5,109 nt of DNA from Peptoniphilaceae bacterium (GTDB lineage: Bacteria; Bacillota; Clostridia; Tissierellales; Peptoniphilaceae), in assembly GCA_029983595.1 (NCBI GenBank), contig JASBZD010000088.1, positions 1 through 5,109 of the forward strand, read 5' to 3'. The position numbers were made by a program, and so were the translations under genes. Below are positions 1 through 4,518 of the stretch, one piece after another. Positions within the stretch are counted from its first letter, which is position 1. Each line of letters opens with the position of its first letter. The notes below the pieces were generated by a model. That model did not search any database and was not told the DNA's origin. It saw nothing but the letters and a program-made list of their open reading frames with translations.

Positions 1-1
1 A

Positions 2-370
2 AATGCCCTTATAAATATAGATGGCTATATATATAGATTTAGGCATTCTCATGAAGGGTTTATGAGAGAACTTAGAGATGAGAGCGATATAGATTCTATT
101 ATTTTTGATATAACTAATCCATTTAGCGTAAAAAATAGTAAGTTTGAAATAAATAATGATAATTATTTAGAAGTAGTTAATTTATTAGAAGAATATGATA
201 TACCATATAGAACATCTACAAGTTTTGGTGCTTTAACTGAAATTGAGTTTTATTTAGATGATAATACTAGAGTTTCTATAAATGATCTAGGGATGATAAA
301 GCTAGATGATACAGTTAGAAGTAATATAATAGATGAAGCTAATTATAAAAAAGATATGGGTAAAATTTAG
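2..370 (+). CDS. 3' end of a gene for an envelope-type protein, paralogue of the downstream lipoprotein (5' truncated by window edge)
   Basis: The frame is open from position 2 and runs 122 codons to a TAG stop. The Met codon at 62 is internal: the 20 codons before it match the family too (an ING/IDG-x-x-Y-R stretch), and there is no good ribosome site in front of it. The visible part aligns with the C-terminal region of the lipoprotein at 1158-2459. Residues 42-50 of the fragment (SVKNSKFEI) match its residues 350-358 (SLKNDKFEI), and residues 79-94 (TEIEFYLDDNTRVSIN) match its 389-404 at 12 of 16 positions. The stretch between the ING/IDG motif and the SVKN motif is shorter here than in the paralogue. 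By analogy the missing N-terminus probably carries a signal peptide and lipobox, which is inference. The function is unknown. I see no GC-rich terminator after the stop, only A/T inverted repeats. Confidence 0.8.
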   Translation, partial: NALINIDGYIYRFRHSHEGFMRELRDESDIDSIIFDITNPFSVKNSKFEINNDNYLEVVNLLEEYDIPYRTSTSFGALTEIEFYLDDNTRVSINDLGMIKLDDTVRSNIIDEANYKKDMGKI

Positions 371-454
371 GAAAATTATATAGTTTATGGATTATAAAAA
401 ATAAATATTATAATAATTTAATATTATTGAAATAATCATCTTAACTAAATAAAT

Positions 455-465
455 TATAATATAAT
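455..465 (+). promoter_or_regulatory. Possible -10 region for the secreted CuAO-N-like protein gene
   Basis: Two overlapping TATAAT hexamers (455-460 and 460-465) lie about 30 bases before the start codon at 495. No good -35 box sits at the right distance: a TTGAAA at 427-432 is 22 bases from the first hexamer. The region is nearly all A/T, so such hexamers arise easily by chance. Confidence 0.3.
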
Positions 466-494
466 TACTAATTATCAATAATGGAGGTAGTTAT

Positions 495-1028
495 ATGAAG
501 AGATTTAAATTAGTTTTGATATCTATAACTTTTATATTTATTCTAGTTACTCCTGTATCTGCATCTATGACTGGAGATTTGCCAGAATATGCCCTAAATC
601 AAGATGTAAATATCGCACTAAATAATGATATACTAAAAATCCCTAAAAATATGGGTAAGCCTCATATAGATTCTAGAACTGAGCGCACAATGGTTCCGGT
701 TAGAGTAGTGTCTGAAATTTTAGGATATATTGTAAAATATAGTGATGAAGATGGCGGAACTGTAAATATAGATAATAGATATGTCTATTTAAAATTTAAT
801 ATTGGATCTGATAAAGTAAGTATAACTAAAGATGGAAAAACTACTGAAGTAACTCTAGATGCTAAAACCTATGCTTATGGAGATAGAACTTATGTGCCTC
901 TTAGATTTTTGGTAGAATCAATGGGCCCTGGAGTAGAGTGGGATCAGGATACTTTTACTGTAAATATCTATACATCTAAAAAAGGTATGTCAGATAATAT
1001 AGAAAAAACTGAGAAAAAGACTAACTAA
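495..1028 (+). CDS. Small secreted protein with a copper amine oxidase N-terminal-like domain
   Basis: This encodes a 177-residue protein. The start is set by GGAGG at 483-487, seven bases before the ATG. Residues 1-23 form a Sec signal peptide (K2 and R3, hydrophobic 6-19, then VSA at 21-23), with likely signal peptidase I cleavage before Ser24 and no lipobox Cys. Residues about 38-160 resemble the copper amine oxidase N-terminal-like domain (the Cu_amine_oxidN1 type common in secreted clostridial proteins). Its hallmark repeats occur twice: RTMVPVRVVSEILGY at 64-78 and RTYVPLRFLVESMG at 131-144, the latter followed by VEWD at 147-150. In such proteins the domain is thought to be a wall- or matrix-associated module, not a metal enzyme; no oxidase domain is present. 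The tail (162-177) is short and Lys/Glu-rich, with no sorting signal. It sits between two related envelope-protein genes and has its own terminator. Family assignment is fairly sure; function is unknown. Confidence 0.85.
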   Translation: MKRFKLVLISITFIFILVTPVSASMTGDLPEYALNQDVNIALNNDILKIPKNMGKPHIDSRTERTMVPVRVVSEILGYIVKYSDEDGGTVNIDNRYVYLKFNIGSDKVSITKDGKTTEVTLDAKTYAYGDRTYVPLRFLVESMGPGVEWDQDTFTVNIYTSKKGMSDNIEKTEKKTN

Positions 1029-1054
1029 ACTTTTAAAATTTAATAAAAACTAAT

Positions 1055-1084
1055 AAAGTAGCTTAATATTTAGGCTACTTTTTT
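1055..1084 (+). terminator. Rho-independent terminator after the secreted protein gene
   Basis: AAAGTAGC (1055-1062) pairs perfectly with GCTACTTT (1074-1081). Inner pairs (a T-G wobble, then T-A, A-T and A-T) shrink the loop to about three bases. A T-run reaches 1084. It lies 26 bases after the stop at 1028, so it probably separates this gene from the lipoprotein gene. Confidence 0.85.
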
Positions 1085-1113
1085 GAATAAAATAATTAAA
1101 TAATTGGTATTAT
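1083..1113 (+). promoter_or_regulatory. Candidate promoter for the lipoprotein gene (extended -10)
   Basis: TGG-TATTAT at 1105-1113 is an extended -10 (TGn plus a hexamer one base off consensus). The best -35 match is TTGAAT at 1083-1088, 19 bases upstream and overlapping the T-tract of the preceding terminator. An extended -10 can tolerate a poor -35. The same TTGGTATnAT string forms the stronger promoter before ald. The start site would be near 1120, giving a leader of about 38 bases. Confidence 0.5.
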
Positions 1114-1157
1114 ACTTTTAAGTAAAAAGTTTATTTGAACATAAAAGGAGAATTAAA

Positions 1158-2459
1158 ATGAAAAAATTTCTTCCGATTATAGCTTTTTGTATATTACTTA
1201 GTGGCTGTGGCTCAAAGCCTGCTGATAATCCTAGTTCTGGAGCTGATGATATAAAAAATACCAATACAGAAGTAACTACTGTAAATGAAAATCAGAATAA
1301 ATATGACCCTAATGATATATTTATGGGTTATGGAACTGATGAGGAATATGCAATTTTAGAAAAAACTAGAGCGCAGAGCTCAAATCTTATAATTGATGGA
1401 AAAGAGTTTGCTCTACCTATTGATTTAGAAGAATTTAAAGAAAAAATGAATATAGTAGAAGCTGAGGATGACCCAAATTATCAAGTAGCTCGCCGTACTA
1501 TTATGGCTGATGCTGACGGAAACGAATTTAGTTTTGGTTATTCAATTAATGACCCTGAGGTTACAGCAGAATTTAAAATTGAGGAAAATAAAACTTTAAA
1601 AGATGTAACTTTTCCACTTGGGATGAAGTTGGGTTATTCAAAAGAAGATATTATAGCGAATATTGACCCTGATTTAATAGTAGATAAAAGAGAAGCCTAT
1701 AATAGCCAATTTGTTGTTGTGGCTAATGATACTTTAATAAGTTATACTATCATAGAAATCCCATTTTTAGATGCACATGATGGAATTGTGGGGATTGAAT
1801 ATGAAAAATTAGATGATATGTCATTAGGACCTTATATTACTAAAAATGCATATGCTAAAACCCATCAAGAAGAAAATACTAGCGGAGTATTTACGCTAAA
1901 TGGCGCACATATAACGTTCCCAATGACTTTAGATGATTTTAATTCTAATATCGCATCAGATTCAAGGCCTATGACTGAGGCAGATTTTGATAATTTTAAT
2001 TTTGATGATATGAAATTTCAAAGTTTTATGATTGAATATAATTATATAGCTACAATTAATGGAAAAGAGTACCGAGTTATTACATCTTCTGACCCAACTG
2101 GTCCGATTCATCTAGTAAAAAAACCGGAGTCAGTTGAGGAACTAGCTACAGATGAGGGACCATGGATGTTTATGTATACTTTTAAACTAGGCGAGGGACC
2201 TTACTCATTAAAAAATGATAAGTTTGAGATTACTGAGGCTGATGATATAGAAAGCATAATTAAAAAATTAGAAGATGCTTCATTTATGTATAGTGCTGAT
2301 AATATGTATGGTAATAAACCGACAGAAGTTGAGTTTTATCTAGATGATTATACTCATGTAAAGATTAATAAAGAAAGAGTAGACGTAGATGGAGCGAGAA
2401 AAGATCTTAGAAATTCTAATGAGTCACAATGGGAAAAACAGAAACTTATGTATAACTAA
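1158..2459 (+). CDS. Lipoprotein of unknown function with two diverged internal repeats
   Basis: This encodes a 433-residue protein; GGAG at 1147-1150, seven bases before the ATG, fixes the start. The N-terminus is a lipoprotein signal: Lys2-Lys3, a hydrophobic stretch 4-14, and lipobox LSGC with Cys17 as the predicted lipidation site, so it should be anchored on the outer face of the membrane. Residues 18-75 are a low-complexity Asn/Asp/Thr-rich linker. Two diverged repeats follow, starting near 77 and 244. Both open with an (I/L)(D/N)G motif (79-81; 247-249), then (L/F)P (86-87; 254-255) and L(E/D)(E/D)F (90-93; 258-261). The C-terminal 350-404 matches the truncated gene at the left edge. 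The mature protein is strongly acidic. I recognise no catalytic motif. It resembles the uncharacterised repeat lipoproteins common in low-GC Firmicutes; binding or envelope function is a guess. It has its own promoter candidate and terminator, so it is probably monocistronic. Confidence 0.85.
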   Translation: MKKFLPIIAFCILLSGCGSKPADNPSSGADDIKNTNTEVTTVNENQNKYDPNDIFMGYGTDEEYAILEKTRAQSSNLIIDGKEFALPIDLEEFKEKMNIVEAEDDPNYQVARRTIMADADGNEFSFGYSINDPEVTAEFKIEENKTLKDVTFPLGMKLGYSKEDIIANIDPDLIVDKREAYNSQFVVVANDTLISYTIIEIPFLDAHDGIVGIEYEKLDDMSLGPYITKNAYAKTHQEENTSGVFTLNGAHITFPMTLDDFNSNIASDSRPMTEADFDNFNFDDMKFQSFMIEYNYIATINGKEYRVITSSDPTGPIHLVKKPESVEELATDEGPWMFMYTFKLGEGPYSLKNDKFEITEADDIESIIKKLEDASFMYSADNMYGNKPTEVEFYLDDYTHVKINKERVDVDGARKDLRNSNESQWEKQKLMYN

Positions 2460-2470
2460 ATAACTAAAAT

Positions 2471-2518
2471 AAGCTCTACCAACTTTATGGGATTGACCAC
2501 ATATCTGGTAGAGCTTTT
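2471..2518. terminator. Two-tier bidirectional terminator between the convergent lipoprotein and marR genes
   Basis: AAGCTCTACCA (2471-2481) is a perfect 11-base complement of TGGTAGAGCTT (2506-2516), with a short T-run on the + strand (2515-2518). The 24-base interior folds again: TATG (2486-2489) with CATA (2500-2503), then GG (2490-2491) with CC (2497-2498) across a one-base bulge (A2499), capped by ATTGA. On the - strand the stem is followed by TATTTTAG, a weaker T-tract. It starts 12 bases after the lipoprotein stop and ends 5 bases from the marR stop, so it probably ends both transcripts. Confidence 0.85.
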
Positions 2519-2522
2519 ATAA

Positions 2523-3068
2523 TTAAAATTTTTCGTTTGACTCGACATTTTCCATAAAGCAAGAGAAAAAATCTAGAACTTTAAAAAATATTTCTACATC
2601 TTCATAAGATACTTCTTCTAATACTGCCTTCATGGCTAGTCTCGCATCTTCAATATGAGTTTTTTTGTGTTTTTCGGCTATTTGAGATCCTAAATCGGTA
2701 GTATAGAGATTATATACTTTACCATCTTTTTTATTACGCTCGCGAATTACTAAATCCATACTCACAAATTTACTTACCATTTGTGAAGCAGAACTCGTTG
2801 TACGATACCATGTCTTAGCTATATCAGTAATTACTGTACCAGGGTTATCGTTAATATATGTAAGGATATAAAATTCAAAATTAGATAAGGTTATTTCATC
2901 ATGTGTAATCTGGAAGTGTAAATCGTTATAAAATAAAATAACGAACTTAAATAAATCCTCAGTCTCTTTTCTAGTAAGCTCGAAAAAATCCTCAGCATCA
3001 AAAATATCTATATCTTTATCATTATCTAAATATTCAATCATCTTATGATTAAATAATCTATCTTCCAT
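2523..3068 (-). CDS. MarR-family winged-helix transcriptional regulator
   Basis: Read from the ATG at 3068 this is 181 residues; an in-frame ATG at 3089 would add seven. I prefer 3068 because GGTGG (3073-3077) sits four bases before it, while the upstream ATG has only a distant GAGA. Numbered from 3068, residues about 1-40 are an acidic extension (a DNDKDIDIFDAEDFFE-type stretch), then a dimerisation helix. The winged helix-turn-helix spans about 60-128: LSNFEFYIL (61-69), VITDIAKTW (79-87), the recognition helix region TTSSASQMVSKFVSMDLV (91-108), and the wing IRERNKKDGKVYNLYTTDLG (109-128), where DGK replaces the usual DRR. The C-terminal helices complete the dimer interface. MarR proteins are cytoplasmic dimeric DNA-binding regulators, often autorepressors whose ligand releases DNA. 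A single Cys (170) lies in the C-terminal helix. It is divergent from ald, with about 290 bases between the starts. Ligand and regulon are not readable from sequence. Confidence 0.88.
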   Translation of the reverse strand: MEDRLFNHKMIEYLDNDKDIDIFDAEDFFELTRKETEDLFKFVILFYNDLHFQITHDEITLSNFEFYILTYINDNPGTVITDIAKTWYRTTSSASQMVSKFVSMDLVIRERNKKDGKVYNLYTTDLGSQIAEKHKKTHIEDARLAMKAVLEEVSYEDVEIFFKVLDFFSCFMENVESNEKF

Positions 3069-3072
3069 ATTA

Positions 3073-3077
3073 CCACC
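3073..3077 (-). promoter_or_regulatory. Ribosome binding site that selects the downstream marR start
   Basis: Read on the - strand, GGTGG lies four bases before the ATG at 3068. It is one base off the GGAGG core used elsewhere here. The alternative ATG at 3089 has no comparable site, only GAGA about a dozen bases upstream. Confidence 0.5.
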
Positions 3078-3142
3078 AAGTTTATACATATCTATCTATA
3101 TCTCAATTTTTATATTTTAATATTTATTAATAAAATATAAAA

Positions 3143-3173
3143 ATTATCGTCAAATAAGTTAATTTATTGTCAA
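3143..3173 (-). promoter_or_regulatory. Candidate marR promoter overlapped by the phased repeats
   Basis: On the - strand, 3173-3168 reads TTGACA, a perfect -35, and 3148-3143 reads GATAAT, a -10 with one mismatch. The 19-base spacer is longer than ideal. A second -35-like TTGACG (3153-3148) lacks a good -10. Transcription would begin near 3136, leaving a leader of roughly 70 bases. Each element coincides with one copy of the direct repeat described separately, which is what an autoregulatory operator would look like. Confidence 0.35.
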
Positions 3174-3196
3174 ATACATGACGTGTTTGTCCTATT
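3144..3196. repeat. Phased direct repeats, possible operator, in the marR-ald intergenic region
   Basis: TTATCGTCAAATA (3144-3156) and TTATTGTCAAATA (3164-3176) match at 12 of 13 bases and start exactly 20 bases apart. A weaker third copy, TGTTTGTCCTATT (3184-3196), continues the same spacing, so the GTC core recurs at 3149, 3169 and 3189, about two helical turns apart. The middle copy has a small palindromic core, TTG-T-CAA (3167-3173). A GTCA/TGAC inverted pair (3169-3172, 3179-3182) overlaps it. The first two copies lie over the candidate marR promoter. I do not recognise the motif as the site of a named regulator. Confidence 0.5.
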
Positions 3197-3293
3197 ATTA
3201 TATATTATCTATATTATCATATATAAAACAATATTCATACTAATCTTGTGTGAAATGTTTAAAAAACTTTTACTTTAATCTAATTTAAAAAAA

Positions 3294-3322
3294 TTTAATT
3301 TTAGCCTATTTTTTGGTATAAT
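3294..3322 (+). promoter_or_regulatory. Promoter of ald (consensus extended -10)
   Basis: TGG-TATAAT at 3314-3322 is a perfect -10 hexamer with the TGn extension. At the ideal 17-base spacing the -35 is TTTAAT (3294-3299), which is weak, as is common with extended -10 promoters. Transcription would start near 3329, about 28 bases before the ATG. No leader structure fits in that space, so an attenuator or riboswitch is unlikely from this promoter. Confidence 0.75.
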
Positions 3323-3356
3323 ATTTCAAAAATAAAGTAACTTAGGGAGATTACAT

Positions 3357-4469
3357 ATGATAATAGGGATACCAAAAGAGATTAAAGACGAAGAGTATAG
3401 AGTTTCAGCTTTACCATCTACTGTAGAACAGCTAGTAAAAAATGGACATACTGTCTTAGTTGAAAAAACTGCAGGAGAGGGAATAGGAATTAGCTCAGAC
3501 GAATATAAAAATGCTGGAGCTGAGATTGTAGAGACTGGCAAAGAAGTATGGGAACGATCAGAGATGATCTATAAGGTTAAAGAACCTCTTTTAGAAGAAT
3601 TTAAGTATTTTAGAGAAAATTTAATTATATTTTGTTATCTACATCTTGCAGCCAATGAAAATTTAGTAAAAGCATTAGTAGAAAGTAAAACTGTGGGAAT
3701 AGCATATGAGACTGTAGAAAAAAATGGCGCGCTACCACTTTTAAAACCTATGTCAGTAATTGGCGGAAGTATGGGTATTTTTAATGGGCTTAAATATCTA
3801 GAAAAGACTCATGGTGGTAAAGGTAAAATGATATCAGGTATGCCTGGTGTGGCGCCAGGTCATGTAGTAGTTATAGGTGCTGGAGTAGCAGGACAAGGGG
3901 CTATTCGTACTGCTGTGGGACTAGGTGCAAGAGTAACGGCGCTAGATGTTTCATTTGATACTCTTTTAGATATCCAAAATATCTATGGTGGTGCCGTAGA
4001 GACTATGTATTCTAACCCTGCTAACGTGATGAAATCTGTAAAAGATGCTGATATAGTAGTTTCTACAGTTTTAATACCGGGATATCGTGCTATAAATGTT
4101 GTTACTGAAGAGATGGTAAAACAGATGGAGCCAGGTTCTGTAATCGTAGACGTTTCTATAGACCAAGGTGGAGCAGTAGAGACTATGGACCATGCTACTA
4201 CTCACTCTGATCCAGTTTATATAAAACATGGAATAATTCACTACGCAGTAGCTAATATTCCTGGAACAGTAGCAGAAACTGCGTCAGTAGCCTTATCTAA
4301 CGAAACTACTCGATATGCTATCGAAATAGCTAATAAAGGATGGCAACAGGCAGCACTTGATAATTATTCAATAAAATCAGGTATAAATACTGCTGAAGGA
4401 TATGTAACTTATAAAGCAGTAGCAGAATCTGTAGGTTATGATTATAAAAAAATAGAAGATATAATTTAG
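3357..4469 (+). CDS. ald: Alanine dehydrogenase (NAD-dependent), with divergent motifs
   Basis: This encodes a 370-residue protein, close to the usual length (about 370-380). GGGAG (3345-3349), seven bases before the ATG, sets the start. Alanine dehydrogenase reversibly deaminates L-alanine to pyruvate and ammonium with NAD in the cytoplasm, usually as a hexamer. The N-terminal IGIPKEIKDEEYRV (3-16), KVKEP (73-77) and YLHLAA (94-99) provide the substrate residues Arg15, Lys75 and His96. The Rossmann domain has GAGVAG (174-179) and Asp197 at the end of the second strand, consistent with NAD preference. Asp269 in DVSIDQGG (265-272), TTHSDP (281-286) and VAN (298-300) are also conserved. Odd points: the usual PMSE(V/I)AGRMA reads PMSVIGGSMG (131-140), GAVPRT reads GTVAET (303-308), and GGGVVGTNA reads GAGVAGQGA (174-182). 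The related transhydrogenase alpha subunit is less likely given the length and conserved C-terminus. It appears monocistronic, and marR is divergent upstream. Confidence 0.93.
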   Translation: MIIGIPKEIKDEEYRVSALPSTVEQLVKNGHTVLVEKTAGEGIGISSDEYKNAGAEIVETGKEVWERSEMIYKVKEPLLEEFKYFRENLIIFCYLHLAANENLVKALVESKTVGIAYETVEKNGALPLLKPMSVIGGSMGIFNGLKYLEKTHGGKGKMISGMPGVAPGHVVVIGAGVAGQGAIRTAVGLGARVTALDVSFDTLLDIQNIYGGAVETMYSNPANVMKSVKDADIVVSTVLIPGYRAINVVTEEMVKQMEPGSVIVDVSIDQGGAVETMDHATTHSDPVYIKHGIIHYAVANIPGTVAETASVALSNETTRYAIEIANKGWQQAALDNYSIKSGINTAEGYVTYKAVAESVGYDYKKIEDII

Positions 4470-4476
4470 TAAAAAT

Positions 4477-4518
4477 AAAACATACCTTTTTAGAAAAATC
4501 TAAATTGGTATGTTTTTT
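4477..4518. terminator. Two-tier bidirectional terminator between convergent ald and the CbiO-type gene
   Basis: AAAACATACC (4477-4486) pairs perfectly with GGTATGTTTT (4507-4516). Inside, TTTAGA (4489-4494) pairs perfectly with TCTAAA (4499-4504) around an AAAA loop; the two stems are separated only by a T-T/T-T internal loop. T-runs follow on both strands: 4513-4518 on +, and TTTTATTTTT on -. The - strand stop codon (4517-4519) touches the base of the hairpin, and ald ends seven bases before it, so one element serves both genes. Confidence 0.9.

Noticed and set aside
62..370. A complete 102-residue gene starting at the Met codon at 62
   Set aside because: The frame stays open to the window edge, the preceding codons continue the paralogue match, and no Shine-Dalgarno site precedes 62. 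It is the tail of a longer gene.
404..425. Hairpin AATATTA / TAATATT after the first gene as a terminator
   Set aside because: The stem is all A/T with an eight-base A/T loop in an A/T-only spacer, so it is weak and expected by chance. There is no following T-tract.
3245..3270. Possible Rex-type redox operator (TTGTGTGAAATG, then GTTTAAAAAAC) upstream of ald
   Set aside because: Rex sites are TTGTGAA-N4-TTCACAA-like palindromes. Here the right half is absent, and GTTT/AAAC is a four-base inverted repeat with no weight in such A/T-rich DNA.
3090..3356. A riboswitch, T-box or small RNA gene in the marR-ald spacer
   Set aside because: The spacer is nearly all A/T, has no stable hairpin or terminator, and the main ald promoter leaves only about 28 bases of leader.
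3326..3541. A 71-codon open frame on the minus strand overlapping the start of ald
   Set aside because: It lies almost wholly inside the clearly real alanine dehydrogenase gene on the opposite strand, has no ribosome site or family resemblance, and would cover the ald promoter-proximal region. It is a shadow frame.
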